Positions 35,745 to 45,081 of a DNA stretch of 64,000 nucleotides are shown here, one piece after another (position 1 is the stretch's first letter; the number at the start of each line of letters is the position of its first letter). This DNA comes from Bin5 sp965200615 (GTDB lineage Bacteria; Chloroflexota; Anaerolineae; Caldilineales; Caldilineaceae): NCBI GenBank assembly GCA_965200615.1, contig OZ241377.1, forward strand, positions 3,596,001 through 3,660,000, written 5' to 3'. Below the pieces are notes generated by a model. The model ran no database searches, was not told the origin of the DNA, and saw nothing but the letters and a program-made list of their open reading frames with translations. A program made the position numbers and the translations under genes.

Positions 35745-37162
35745 GCGTTTCGAACCATCTTCTGACAGACGATCAGATGCGGCAGTTCATCTCCCGCGGA
35801 TACCTGGTCCTGCAGACCGACTTCCCGAAAGAGTTCCATGAAGGGTTGAACGCGAAGCTGAACGAAGTGATGGACAAGGAAGGCAATCCCGGCAACAATC
35901 TTTTGCCGCGGTTCAGCGAGGTCGGCGACATCATTCAGAATCCGATCGTTCGGGGCGCGCTGGCGAGCGTAGTCGGGCATGACTATACGATTCACCCGCA
36001 CCGCCACTGCCACTTCACCTATCCTGGGCGCAAAGTCCAGACATGGCACAAGGACAGCTACTGGGGCCATCAGAAGGTACGCAACCACCACAACTGGTGG
36101 GCGATGATCTTCTACTATCCCCAGGCCGTGGACGAGGAGATGGGGCCGTCGGGCCTGCTTTCCGGCTCCCAATACTATACGAAACGGGCCGGGGACGATA
36201 CGGAAACGCCGGTCTACCTCAAAGGACCGGAAGGCACATTTGCCCTGATTCATTATGATCTGTGGCACAGAGGCGGCGCCAACCTTTCGCAGAAGACGCG
36301 GGCGATGATGAAGTTCCAGTTTGTGCGCATGGATGCTCCTACCGGCCCAACTTGGAACACCCAGCAGGCAGATTGGGCGCCGGTCGAGGACGCTCCGGTT
36401 GACCACAACATATTGTGGGAAAATCAGTGGCGCTGGCATCGCGGCGAAACTGGGGCAGAAAGGAACGGGACCACCGGCAAGGCGACGCAGTCGAACGGGC
36501 GCAGGACTGAAGAGACGAAAATATCCGATCTGACCGGGAAACTTGCCTCCAGGTATGAACCGGCGGGGGTAGACTCCGCCTATAGGCTGGGCGCATATCG
36601 TGAAGAGGCCATTCCCTCACTTAGCGAGGCACTCATCAGCGGGAACGCCACCGCATCCCGCAACGCAGGCTACGGCCTGAGCGCGGTTGGACCGGCGGCT
36701 CGGGATGTTCTGTTGGACGCCATGGGGCACGAGAGCGAAGCAGCGCGCATGCATGCGGCTTTTGCCCTCGGTGAGTTGGGGCTGGCGGATGCCGAGAGTG
36801 CAAGTGCGGTCGCGAAGGCTGTATCGGATCCATCGGTTGTCGTCCGCCGCAGTGCGGTCGAGGCACTGGGGCTGCTCAAAGAACCTGTTGCTTTGACACT
36901 GCCTGCGTTGGAAGATGGTTTGAAGGACGACGATGATCAAGTGCGTTTTACAGCTGCGCTTTCTCTGCAACGCCTTGGGACCAGTTCGGTCGGAGCCGTG
37001 CCGGCATTGCAGGCAGCGTTGCGGGACGAAAACCGCTATGTGCGGGCGAATTCCGTTGACGCTCTACGCCGGGTCGGCACCAATGAGGCACTCAATATTG
37101 CCCTGGACTATCTGAGCGCGCATCGCTGGTGTCCGACAACGACGCCTGACAATCTTTTTTAG
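35741..37162 (+). CDS. PhyH-family oxygenase fused to HEAT repeats
   Basis: A 473-aa two-part protein. Residues 1-235 are a PhyH-type oxygenase with HxD in TWHKDSYWG (H103, D105), distal His176 in DLWHRGGAN and Arg187 for 2-oxoglutarate. After a polar linker (about 236-272), residues ~275-465 form HEAT/PBS-lyase-type repeats of ~31-35 residues (for example HAAFALGELGLADAESA, RSAVEALGLLKEPVA, FTAALSLQRLG, RANSVDALRRVG). HEAT repeats usually bind proteins. The ATGA overlap with the previous gene fixes ATG 35741 as start. The fusion is not an architecture I know as common; it may couple oxygenation to a partner protein. Confidence 0.85.
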   Translation: MSVSNHLLTDDQMRQFISRGYLVLQTDFPKEFHEGLNAKLNEVMDKEGNPGNNLLPRFSEVGDIIQNPIVRGALASVVGHDYTIHPHRHCHFTYPGRKVQTWHKDSYWGHQKVRNHHNWWAMIFYYPQAVDEEMGPSGLLSGSQYYTKRAGDDTETPVYLKGPEGTFALIHYDLWHRGGANLSQKTRAMMKFQFVRMDAPTGPTWNTQQADWAPVEDAPVDHNILWENQWRWHRGETGAERNGTTGKATQSNGRRTEETKISDLTGKLASRYEPAGVDSAYRLGAYREEAIPSLSEALISGNATASRNAGYGLSAVGPAARDVLLDAMGHESEAARMHAAFALGELGLADAESASAVAKAVSDPSVVVRRSAVEALGLLKEPVALTLPALEDGLKDDDDQVRFTAALSLQRLGTSSVGAVPALQAALRDENRYVRANSVDALRRVGTNEALNIALDYLSAHRWCPTTTPDNLF

Positions 37163-37173
37163 GGGAAACGCCA

Positions 37174-38100
37174 ATGTCCTCGTACGTTAAGGAACCGGAT
37201 ATCACAGCCGGCGCGATTTCCGTGTCGGTTGAAGACCTGGACGTCTCCGAGGCCGCGGCCGTCTACCGGGAACAGGGCTGTCTGGTCGTGCGCGGTCTGA
37301 TGAAGCCTTACATCGAGGAGATGGCGGCCGACATTGCCGCCACAGTCCGTCAGTCGATAGAGATGCTCGACAGGGCGGAAAGAAAGCCGGAGGGCTGGGT
37401 TTCGCCCAACGGCTCTCTGTTCATCCCTGCGCCGGACGGGTACGGCAGGGACAGGCAGATCATGACGGTCGGGATCAGCTACTTCACAAGCGCCGCCTTT
37501 CTGCGCGCCGCCATGGACCCGACGGCTCTCGATATTCTCGAGGCGATATTGGGGCCCAATATCGAGCTGTTCGGCCAGGGGCAGTCACTGGTCAAGGAGC
37601 CGGTGGGAGGCCACCCCAAGCATCTGCACCAGGATTCTGCCTACTTTGAGCATCGGTTTGAAGGCCCGGTCGGCGTCCTTACCTACGTTGTGGACACGGA
37701 CCTTGTGAACGGCGCGCTGCACGTCGTGCCGGGCACACATAAGCAGGGACAGCTCCACCACATCGATACGTTCTCTCACCTGGGGCTTGACGAGGACGAG
37801 TGGCCCTGGGAGGCCGCCCTGCCGGTCACCGGACAGGCAGGCGATTCGATCTTCTTCCACGTCAGAACGGTACACGGCTCCAAGCAAAACCACTCGGACA
37901 CGCCCCGTCCGGTCTTTATCAATCGCTACCGGCGTCCCGATGATTTCGCCATCATCCGGGCGACGACCACCTCCAACCGCGCCGAAGCCGAGAGTCGGGC
38001 GCAGCTGGCCCGCCGCGAGGACGAGCCTCCGGGGCTGATGATGCGCGGATTCCGGCCTTACTCAGAAACGGGCGGGGCCGGCACTGATGGGGCGCGGTAA
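37174..38100 (+). CDS. PhyH-family oxygenase, third in cluster
   Basis: A 308-aa Fe(II)/2-oxoglutarate oxygenase. HxD is in HLHQDSAYF (H152, D154), the distal ligand is His234 in RTVHGSKQN, and the oxoglutarate Arg is near 245-251. It differs clearly from its two neighbours in sequence around the core, so the three are not recent copies. It starts 11 bp after the HEAT-fusion gene. Its 3' end overlaps the MFS gene by 14 bp. Confidence 0.88.
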   Translation: MSSYVKEPDITAGAISVSVEDLDVSEAAAVYREQGCLVVRGLMKPYIEEMAADIAATVRQSIEMLDRAERKPEGWVSPNGSLFIPAPDGYGRDRQIMTVGISYFTSAAFLRAAMDPTALDILEAILGPNIELFGQGQSLVKEPVGGHPKHLHQDSAYFEHRFEGPVGVLTYVVDTDLVNGALHVVPGTHKQGQLHHIDTFSHLGLDEDEWPWEAALPVTGQAGDSIFFHVRTVHGSKQNHSDTPRPVFINRYRRPDDFAIIRATTTSNRAEAESRAQLARREDEPPGLMMRGFRPYSETGGAGTDGAR

Positions 38101-39430
38101 CGACGATACAACCTGGAACTTCTCCGTCAGTCTGTGGGACATAACTTTCATCACACTGGGCATCAGTTTCATCTCCAGGGAGACTGTGGTCCCGGTGCTG
38201 GTGAGTCAGTTGACCGATTCCAAGCTCGTGATCGGTCTTGTCCCGGCCATGTGGTCGCTTGGCCTCTACCTTCCCCAACTGCTGACAGCTAACTGGGCCG
38301 AGAGCATGCCCTATAAGAAGCCGTTCGTAATGGTCATCGGCTTCTTCCTGGAGCGGCTGCCCTATCTTCTGATCGGTCTGGCAGTTCTCTTCTTTGCAGT
38401 CGAAAGGCCTGCCGTCGCACTTGTCGCGGTCCTGACGGGCATAGGCCTGGCTTCGTCGGGCGCCGGCCTGGGGACTCCGCCGTGGCTGGACATGATCGCG
38501 AAGGTCATTCCTGTCCGGCGGCGCGGCATCTGGCTGGGGCTGGGCCACGGGCTCGGACAGCTGATGGGCGTAATCGGCGCCTATTTCGTCGGGCGGATTC
38601 TGGTCAGTCGCGCGTTTCCAGGCAACTACGCCCTTCTCTTCTTTATTGCCTTTGGATTTGTGGTTGTTTCCTGGGTGGGACTTGCCTTAACGCGTGAGCC
38701 TGTCAGCGAGGTTACGAGAAAGGCGGTTCCCCTCTTCCGTTACCTGGGCCGCGTGTCGACGGTGTTGAAGCGAGACAACAACTACCGCCGCTACCTGATC
38801 AGCAAGTCATTGGTGAACCTGGGAGGGATGAGCGCCGGCTTCTTCGCCGTCTACGGCACGGAGATGTTTTCTCTTGACGGTCGCGGCGTTGGCCTGCTGA
38901 CTGCCGTGCTTGTTGGAACACAGGCAATACTCAATCCGCTGTGCGGACTGCTGGCCGACCGGGTCGGGCATAAGACGGTGCTGGCGGGGGCGGCATTCTT
39001 TGTCGCGCTTGCGCCGCTCAGCGCGCTGGTAATCGGTCGCGGGGTCGCCGCGGGGCCGACGGCTGGCTCGGTTTTCTCGCCTTACGCCATTGGCGCCGCG
39101 CCGATTGGGCTGGTGGTCACTTTCGTATTTCTGGGGACCTTCCTGGCTGCAGACCACACCTCCTCCCTACCAATCATATTGGAGTTCAGCGCGCCGGAGG
39201 ACCGGCCGACGTACATCGGGCTGACAAACACGTTATTGGCGCCGATATTGATTGGCGCGCCGATTCTGGGGGGCTGGCTGGCCGGCGCTCTAGGGTATAC
39301 CGCCCTGTTCAGCGCTGCGCTGGTGGTGGGGGCTGCGGCACTGCTGCTGATGGTGTGTTGGGTAAGGGAACCGCGGATGACGACGCCGCAACGCTTGGAG
39401 GAGGAGCAGCCTTCCAAGGTTGCTCCTTGA
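38087..39430 (+). CDS. MFS transporter, linked to the PhyH cluster
   Basis: A 447-aa major-facilitator protein with about twelve hydrophobic helices, two similar halves and a basic/polar loop in the middle (RKAVPLFRYLGRVSTVLKRDNNYRR). It overlaps the third oxygenase gene by 14 bp, strong evidence of one transcript. A transporter in the same operon as three oxygenases suggests export of their product or import of their substrate. The C-terminus ends in a Glu-rich tail and the stop lies inside a hairpin. Confidence 0.85.
   Translation: MGRGNDDTTWNFSVSLWDITFITLGISFISRETVVPVLVSQLTDSKLVIGLVPAMWSLGLYLPQLLTANWAESMPYKKPFVMVIGFFLERLPYLLIGLAVLFFAVERPAVALVAVLTGIGLASSGAGLGTPPWLDMIAKVIPVRRRGIWLGLGHGLGQLMGVIGAYFVGRILVSRAFPGNYALLFFIAFGFVVVSWVGLALTREPVSEVTRKAVPLFRYLGRVSTVLKRDNNYRRYLISKSLVNLGGMSAGFFAVYGTEMFSLDGRGVGLLTAVLVGTQAILNPLCGLLADRVGHKTVLAGAAFFVALAPLSALVIGRGVAAGPTAGSVFSPYAIGAAPIGLVVTFVFLGTFLAADHTSSLPIILEFSAPEDRPTYIGLTNTLLAPILIGAPILGGWLAGALGYTALFSAALVVGAAALLLMVCWVREPRMTTPQRLEEEQPSKVAP
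39403..39426 (+). terminator. Hairpin at the end of the PhyH-MFS operon
   Basis: GGAGCAGCCTT pairs with AAGGTTGCTCC (39416-39426), one G-T wobble, 2-nt loop; it is followed by a short pyrimidine stretch, not a strong T-run. It covers the last codons of the MFS gene and lies 41 bp before the convergent PopT stop. Confidence 0.4.
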
Positions 39431-39471
39431 ACCGGTTTCTCCCCCGTTCACTCTCCCTGGACTCAGCGAGC

Positions 39472-40467
39472 TTACTTCGATGCGCTCAGTCGCTCCAGCA
39501 CAAGTACGACGCTAAATCCCGCGATCGCCAGTCCAAGCGCCAGAAATACCTCTCCTGTAAAGGCGGCGGGCAGATAGTTTCGTTGCACCGTCGGCAGAAC
39601 CTCACCGTGGCGGTCAATGATCGAGGCGACCGTCTCCTTCCACGGCCAGATTTTGCGCAGGCTACCCGCCATCAGTCCTATCAGTACCGCGATGGTGGCG
39701 TCATGGAAGCGCTTGAACAGCCAGGCCAAGACCTGTGCGAAGGTTACAATGCCGACGACCGCGCCAGCGCCGACGATAGCCAGGCTGACGATGTCGCGCT
39801 GGTTCACGGCGGCCAACATGAACTGGTACTTGCCCAGGAGCACAAGGATAAACGAGCCGGAGATGCCAGGCAGGATCATGGCGCAGATGGCAAGCATGCC
39901 GCTGAGAAAGAGGAACCAGGACGCATCCGGCGTCTGCACCGGGACTGCTCCGACCACGAAGTAGGCGCCCACTGCGCCGGCGGCCAGCGCGGCGAAGAGC
40001 GCGGCGTTCCAGTCTTGAATTCGTTTGCGCACGGTGACGATGGAGGCCAGCACCAGGCCAAAGAAGAAGCTCCAGATAAGGATGGGGTGGTGTTCCAGGA
40101 CCCATTCCAGCCAGGAGGCGAGGGTGAGCACGGCAATCGCGATGCCTGCCAGGACAGAGACCAAAAAACGGGCGTTTATCGCATCCAGGGCAGTGGGGAC
40201 GTTCAGACGCGAAAGCGCCTGCCAAAACGGCCGGCGCGCGCCGGCGCGTATGCTCATCACGAGCTCTTCGTAGATACCGAGAATGAAGGCCATGGTGCCT
40301 CCGGAGACGCCGGGCACGATGTCGGCGCATCCCATGGCAAAGCCGCGAGCGGCCAAACCCAGGTGCTCCCTAAGAGTTCGGTCAGGGGCGAAATCGGCCG
40401 GAGTAGGCGTATCAGAGCGAGGAGGGGGAGTGTCCTGGCGCGGTGTGGCTGTGGAATCCGCGGTCAT
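39472..40467 (-). CDS. DUF368 (PopT-like) polyprenyl-phosphate translocase
   Basis: A 331-aa inner-membrane protein. The DUF368 signature GCADIVPGVSGGTMAFILGIYEEL is followed by about nine hydrophobic helices, including the repeat MILPGISGSFILVLLGKYQ. Recent work assigns DUF368 proteins to flipping undecaprenyl phosphate back to the cytosol for cell-wall recycling. The first ~30 residues are Thr/Pro/Asp-rich and disordered. It is convergent with the MFS gene. The precise substrate is by family only. Confidence 0.85.
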   Translation of the reverse strand: MTADSTATPRQDTPPPRSDTPTPADFAPDRTLREHLGLAARGFAMGCADIVPGVSGGTMAFILGIYEELVMSIRAGARRPFWQALSRLNVPTALDAINARFLVSVLAGIAIAVLTLASWLEWVLEHHPILIWSFFFGLVLASIVTVRKRIQDWNAALFAALAAGAVGAYFVVGAVPVQTPDASWFLFLSGMLAICAMILPGISGSFILVLLGKYQFMLAAVNQRDIVSLAIVGAGAVVGIVTFAQVLAWLFKRFHDATIAVLIGLMAGSLRKIWPWKETVASIIDRHGEVLPTVQRNYLPAAFTGEVFLALGLAIAGFSVVLVLERLSASK

Positions 40468-40660
40468 AGCCAGGTCTCCAGGGGATGCGCACTTGGGTCA
40501 TACATTAGAATATGGTTCTCACTATCGTGGGACTGCCCTCGGGCCGGGCCCGATGGTATCGCAGCCATGTTCACCGCGGAACACTGGGAAGTCCACCCAG
40601 ACGGGCTCGGCTACTGTGATGTATTCGCTGGCTGCTGTGACTGATCAAATTCACGTGGAC

Positions 40661-41869
40661 CTAGACAGGAAGACAGGCCGGGCCGATCGGTTCAAAAGTC
40701 TTGTAAGTCAGGACGAACTCCTGGTGGCCTAAACCTTCCGACTTGGTCAGCGCGCCGCCGGCAACGGCCAGCACCTGCGAAAAGATCTCCCGGCCCACCT
40801 CGTCTAGCGTCGCCCGGCCTTCCAGAATCCGGCCGGCGTCCACGTCCATGTCGCCGGACATGCGGCGGTAGGTTTCGGGGTTGGCGCACACTTTGACCAC
40901 CGGCGAGATCGCTGATCCCACAACCGAGCCGCGTCCGGTCGAGAAGAGGGTCAGATGCGCGCCGCAGGCGATCAGTTCGGCGATTTCGGCGGTGTCGTTG
41001 ATGTTGGGAAAGCCGAAGCGGGCACCGCCGTCGGGGACGATATCGAGCAGGTAGAGGCCGCCCGCCGGGGGCGCGTCACCAGGTTTGATCAGTCCCCGGA
41101 TCGGAGAGGAGCCGCTCTTGGCATAGGCCCCCATCGATTTTTCCTCGACGGTCGTCAAGCCGCCGTCGGCATTGCCGACGGCGAAGCTGCCGTGGCCCAT
41201 GGTCGTGTAGTAGCGGGCCGTCTTCTCCATGGTTGAGAGGATCTCTTCCCCCAGTGCCGGGGTCACGGCCCGGTCGGCCATGATCTGCTCGCAGCCGATC
41301 AGCTCGCCACCCTCCTCGAAAATCGCGCTGGCGTTGTTCTCGACCAGCAGATCGAAGCAGCGTCCGATGGCCGGGTTCGCGGTGATGCCGCTGGTGGCGT
41401 CGGAACCCCCGCAGATGGCGCCCACGACCAGTTCGTCCACCGACATCGTAACCCGCGTCGTTGTACCTTCAAGTTCGGCCAGCGTCTCTTCCAGCCAGCT
41501 CTGGCCCTGATCGACCGTGGTGAGCGTGCCTCCTCTTTCCTGAATAACAAGCGTCTCGACGGGGCGGCCGCTTTCCTTGACGTACTGCGCCAGGCCGCGG
41601 CGGTCGAAGCTTTCGCAGCCAAGTGAAACGAGGAGGACGCCGCCTGTGTTCGGATGCGTGCAGAGCCGCGCCATCATGTCGAAGGCATACTGGTTGGGAT
41701 AGCAGCCGCTGAATCCTATCAGATGAACGCCCCGCTTGCGGTAGGGATAGACGATCTCGCGGGCGACGTGATGGGCGCACTCCACCAGGTAGACGACCAG
41801 GACTGTATTGCGGATACCTTTGCGGCCGTCCTGACGCAGGAAGCCAGGAAACCCGGTTTTCGCAGACAT
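40661..41869 (-). CDS. UxaA-family lyase large subunit (altronate/galactarate dehydratase or SuyB-like)
   Basis: A 402-aa catalytic subunit of the UxaA family, which removes water from altronate/galactarate, or sulfite from sulfolactate in SuyB. Visible are the entry segment DGRKGIRN, LVVYLVECAHHVA and the 'GGTLTTV' and 'GGSDATSGI' loops characteristic of the family. In E. coli UxaA this part is fused to a SAF domain; here the SAF domain is a separate upstream gene 20 bp away. The operon (SAF, MFS, Gfo/Idh/MocA) fits a sugar acid; sulfolactate is the alternative. Confidence 0.85.
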   Translation of the reverse strand: MSAKTGFPGFLRQDGRKGIRNTVLVVYLVECAHHVAREIVYPYRKRGVHLIGFSGCYPNQYAFDMMARLCTHPNTGGVLLVSLGCESFDRRGLAQYVKESGRPVETLVIQERGGTLTTVDQGQSWLEETLAELEGTTTRVTMSVDELVVGAICGGSDATSGITANPAIGRCFDLLVENNASAIFEEGGELIGCEQIMADRAVTPALGEEILSTMEKTARYYTTMGHGSFAVGNADGGLTTVEEKSMGAYAKSGSSPIRGLIKPGDAPPAGGLYLLDIVPDGGARFGFPNINDTAEIAELIACGAHLTLFSTGRGSVVGSAISPVVKVCANPETYRRMSGDMDVDAGRILEGRATLDEVGREIFSQVLAVAGGALTKSEGLGHQEFVLTYKTFEPIGPACLPV

Positions 41870-41889
41870 GGGAGCGCTCCTCGACCGGT

Positions 41890-42195
41890 TCAGTCGGTCT
41901 CCGAATTCAGAGTGTAGGTGGGTATGTAGTCGCTCTTGATATTGTGCAGGTGGACATGCTCACCTGCCCGGATGTCGCGCGTGGCTGAGCCAATCGGCGC
42001 GCCGTACTTGACGATCTTCTGGCCTGCGGCGATATTGCAGGCGGCTATTTTGTGTCCCAGTTCGAGCGAGGTCTCGATAACGACCGTCCGCTCCCCAAGC
42101 TGCAAACGGGCCCCCGCGTTCAGGCTGCGCAGCAGGACGTATACGTTGTCCTCATCCGAGATTTGCAATAGCAGACCGCTCTGATTGTCAGGCAT
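41890..42195 (-). CDS. UxaA-family SAF-domain small subunit (SuyA/UxaA-N like)
   Basis: A 101-aa SAF-fold subunit. The characteristic ending 'GHKIAACNI...GQKIVKYGAPIGSATRDI..GEHVHLHN' matches the UxaA N-terminal domain and stand-alone SuyA. It likely helps bind substrate with the large subunit encoded 20 bp downstream. I start at ATG 42195 (MPDNQ); a TTG-type extension to 42222 is possible. Separate SAF and catalytic genes are usual in SuyAB and in several altronate dehydratases. Confidence 0.82.
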   Translation of the reverse strand: MPDNQSGLLLQISDEDNVYVLLRSLNAGARLQLGERTVVIETSLELGHKIAACNIAAGQKIVKYGAPIGSATRDIRAGEHVHLHNIKSDYIPTYTLNSETD

Positions 42196-42428
42196 TATCC
42201 CCGTCTTTGTTCGAGAAAGCACCGCTGCGCATTTGTCGAAGAGGCCGCGATGGAGAAGATTCGATGTCCAAGTCTACAGTTGCGGCTTTCAAAGCTACCG
42301 GTTGACGCTCGGACATTGCGCGCAGTGAACGGCTCTCGAAATCGCCTAATCATAGTCGAAAATCGAACAAAAATACAGTCCGAGCATGTTCAAGAGGAGG
42401 GCTCGGAAATGCGAACGCTGCCTGCGAT

Positions 42429-43682
42429 TTACAATTGTGTCGATTCAATCCTTGGCGGGCGGGAGACTGCCACCAGCAGGCACGCCAAAGAATAGACACC
42501 AATGATGCCCAGAAAGCCCAGCTGATAGCTCCCCTGCAGATCATAGGCCACGCCGACGAGCACCGGCGCAACTGTAGGTCCTATAACGGTCACTGGCTGG
42601 GCGACGCCTCGGACAGCGCCGATGTGAGCGCGGCCAAAGTATGTCACCCAGAGGGACTCGCTGATCGGAATCGTACCTCCGAAGCCGAAGCCGTAGAGAA
42701 AGAAACCGGCGAAAAGAAAGGCCGGTTCAGCAGTAGCGGCGGAGAGCAGCATGAGGCCGACGCCTGTCCCGCCCAGCGAGAATGCGGACACGGCAAGCGC
42801 CCGGGGCCGGTAGCGCTGAAGGCAGAATCCCCACACGGCCTTGGACAGCAGGTTGCCCAGTCCGTTCACGGCAAGGGCAAGGGCGGCCATCCTGCGGGTA
42901 AAGGAGGCGTCGGTGGCAAAGGGCACTGCGTGGGCCAGCACCGACGCCAGGGCGGCCTGGTTCATGCTGTAGCCGAGGAGGAGCAGCCAGAAACCGGGCG
43001 TGCGCAGGGCCTGGCGGCTGGTGTAGGAGCGCGGTTCCTCTGCGTGCGAAGGGACGTGGCTGATATCGCCTGGAGCAGGGTCACCGTCCGGGCGCAGGCC
43101 GACGTCCTCCGGCGTGCGCCGCATGACAAGGGCAATGGGCGCGACGACGGCGAGGACGAAGAGGGCCTGGACAAAATAGCCATTGCGCCAGCCCAGCGAG
43201 TCGACGACAAGTGTCATCGCAAAAGGAGCAATCAGTCCGCCGAAAGAGATACCGCTGGAGCCGATAGCGAGCGCCCAGCCCCTGCGGCGGACGAACCATT
43301 TGCTGATGGTGGTGTTGACGACCAGGGGGCCGAACAGCGTCCAGCCGATGAAGCCGGCGCAGAGGTGCAGCGACCAGAAGAGCCAAAGGTGGGACTGCCT
43401 GCCCAGACTCCAGAGACATACGGCCGAAACAAGGGCGCCAGCGAGCACAGGCAGGCGCGGGCCGCGCTGATCTACGATGCGGCCGACAATCACGCCGGAG
43501 AGGGCGCCGGCCAGTACGGCCAATGACGATCCCAACGTAAACTGCCAGACCTGCCAGCCCAATTCCTCGACGACCGGACGCAGAAAAACGCTTACCGTGG
43601 ACTGGCTTACGCCGAGAAAAACGAACTGAAGGAGGACCGCGGCGACGACGATCCACCAGCCATAGAAGAAACGGAGAGTCAA
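42429..43682 (-). CDS. MFS transporter, oxalate/formate antiporter (OFA)-like
   Basis: A 417-aa MFS carrier with twelve hydrophobic helices. The opening FFYGWWIVVAAVLLQF resembles the OFA/monocarboxylate group. Located between the Gfo/Idh/MocA and UxaA genes on the same strand, it is a good candidate for import of the sugar acid or organic acid used by this operon. It is 48 bp downstream of the oxidoreductase gene and about 230 bp upstream of the SAF gene. Confidence 0.85.
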   Translation of the reverse strand: MTLRFFYGWWIVVAAVLLQFVFLGVSQSTVSVFLRPVVEELGWQVWQFTLGSSLAVLAGALSGVIVGRIVDQRGPRLPVLAGALVSAVCLWSLGRQSHLWLFWSLHLCAGFIGWTLFGPLVVNTTISKWFVRRRGWALAIGSSGISFGGLIAPFAMTLVVDSLGWRNGYFVQALFVLAVVAPIALVMRRTPEDVGLRPDGDPAPGDISHVPSHAEEPRSYTSRQALRTPGFWLLLLGYSMNQAALASVLAHAVPFATDASFTRRMAALALAVNGLGNLLSKAVWGFCLQRYRPRALAVSAFSLGGTGVGLMLLSAATAEPAFLFAGFFLYGFGFGGTIPISESLWVTYFGRAHIGAVRGVAQPVTVIGPTVAPVLVGVAYDLQGSYQLGFLGIIGVYSLACLLVAVSRPPRIESTQL

Positions 43683-43730
43683 TCGATTACCTTGGTTGGG
43701 TTGAGGATCTGCGGGGATAAACGTAGTCTT

Positions 43731-44870
43731 TCACTCACCGCTTCCTGAGCCTGCTTGAAGCCGGCTGACGAGCGGGTGGCGGCGCTCTTGCAGAGGCAAA
43801 GTCGCGCGCGTGCCGGTGAAGTGGGACTCGTAGACTGCGAAGACACATTCGAGCGAGGTCAGCGCGGCGGCGCCGCCCAGTCGCGGCTGGCGGCCTTCAC
43901 GAATGGAGTTGACCATGTCGCGGACGCTCCAGATCGACTGGCGCCGCTGCCATAGCTGCTCGCCGATTCTGAAGCGTTCGGGGTCTATCGGCACCTTTTT
44001 CCATTGGGGCGTATGGCTTGGGAATGAGACGTCAAACGGACAGTGCCACAGTTCGTCGACGAAGGTCTCCGGATTGGGTCTGATCATCAGCTGTCCCTCG
44101 GACCCGAGAATATGGGGTCCCATCATCCAGCCCTGCGTCTGTGGGCGGCGGTACAGCTCCATGACCCCGGATGCCCCATTTTTCCCTTTGATATGGATCA
44201 ACATCGTATCGCCGGCAACGATTCCATTGTCTCTTCGGTCGGTAGTGCAGAGCTCCTGGCTTGTCATGATGTCGCCCACGTCAACCTCGCGGCCTTCGTA
44301 TGTGATCTGGGCGTGAATCCATTCGATGCCGTCCAGGAACAGGTCCATTTCGTCGAAGTAGTGGACGCCCATTTCCATCAGTTCAAAGCCGGCCGGGCGC
44401 CCTTTTCCGATTTCACGGACGGAGCGAAACTCGCCGATGCGTCCGGCGTCGATCCATGCTTTGGCTTCCTGGAAGAGCGGCGTGAAGCTGAACTGGTGGC
44501 TGACGGCGAGGCGGACATCTGCTTGGCTGCAAGCGGCAAGCATCTGGTCGGCGGTCTGCAGGTCGACGGATAGCGGCTTCTCGCTCAGGACGTTGACGCG
44601 ATGCTTGGCAGCGGCGATGGCGACCGGCCCGTGCAGCGGCGCGTGCGTGCAGACGCTGACCAAGTCCAGGCATTCCTTCTGAATCATCTCTTCGTAGTCG
44701 GCATAGCGCGCGGAGACGCCATGTTCATCGGCGCGGGCATTAAGTGCGTCCGGGTTGATGTCGCAGAGTGCGGCAAGTGTGACCCCGTCCAGGTTGGCGT
44801 AAGCAGTGGCGTGGGCACGGCTGATGCCGCCGCATCCAACGATGCCGGCTCGCAATGTCATTTTACGCAT
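43731..44870 (-). CDS. Gfo/Idh/MocA-family NAD(P)-dependent oxidoreductase
   Basis: A 379-aa sugar or inositol-type dehydrogenase. The N-terminal Rossmann motif is IVGCGGISRAH, the EKPLS motif (VLSEKPLSV) contributes the catalytic Lys, and a conserved GVHYFDEMDLF segment holds the His/Asp of the active site. It is the first gene of the minus-strand operon with an MFS transporter and the UxaA-type lyase. It could oxidise a sugar or its lactone before dehydration. Confidence 0.88.
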   Translation of the reverse strand: MRKMTLRAGIVGCGGISRAHATAYANLDGVTLAALCDINPDALNARADEHGVSARYADYEEMIQKECLDLVSVCTHAPLHGPVAIAAAKHRVNVLSEKPLSVDLQTADQMLAACSQADVRLAVSHQFSFTPLFQEAKAWIDAGRIGEFRSVREIGKGRPAGFELMEMGVHYFDEMDLFLDGIEWIHAQITYEGREVDVGDIMTSQELCTTDRRDNGIVAGDTMLIHIKGKNGASGVMELYRRPQTQGWMMGPHILGSEGQLMIRPNPETFVDELWHCPFDVSFPSHTPQWKKVPIDPERFRIGEQLWQRRQSIWSVRDMVNSIREGRQPRLGGAAALTSLECVFAVYESHFTGTRATLPLQERRHPLVSRLQAGSGSGE

Positions 44871-44980
44871 TCCTTTCGAGGGGGCTCATTCAGTAGATGG
44901 CCAAATTCAACAGCAGTCATCATATGGGTTGCGCAATTATAGCACGAGTGATAGAGGTTGAACACGGAGAAAAAACTGCC

Positions 44981-45009
44981 TTGACAGAATTTTTTTGCTA
45001 TACTATATA
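44981..45009 (+). promoter_or_regulatory. Near-consensus sigma-70 promoter
   Basis: TTGACA (44981-44986), a 17-bp AT-rich spacer, then TATATA (45004-45009). This is by far the best -35/-10 pair noticed in the window. It drives the unknown protein gene starting at 45082, giving a leader of about 65 nt, and lies in an AT-rich stretch between two divergent genes. Confidence 0.65.
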
Positions 45010-45081
45010 TTGTTAGGTTACTTCTTCTATGCCCAGTTATTGCCATCCCAGCCTGGTGCCGGTTTATGTCCGGAGATTCCT

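Noticed and set aside
39355..40644. 429-codon plus-strand frame opposite the PopT gene
   Set aside because: The minus-strand frame has clear DUF368 motifs and hydrophobic periodicity; the plus frame is charged and repetitive, an antisense shadow.
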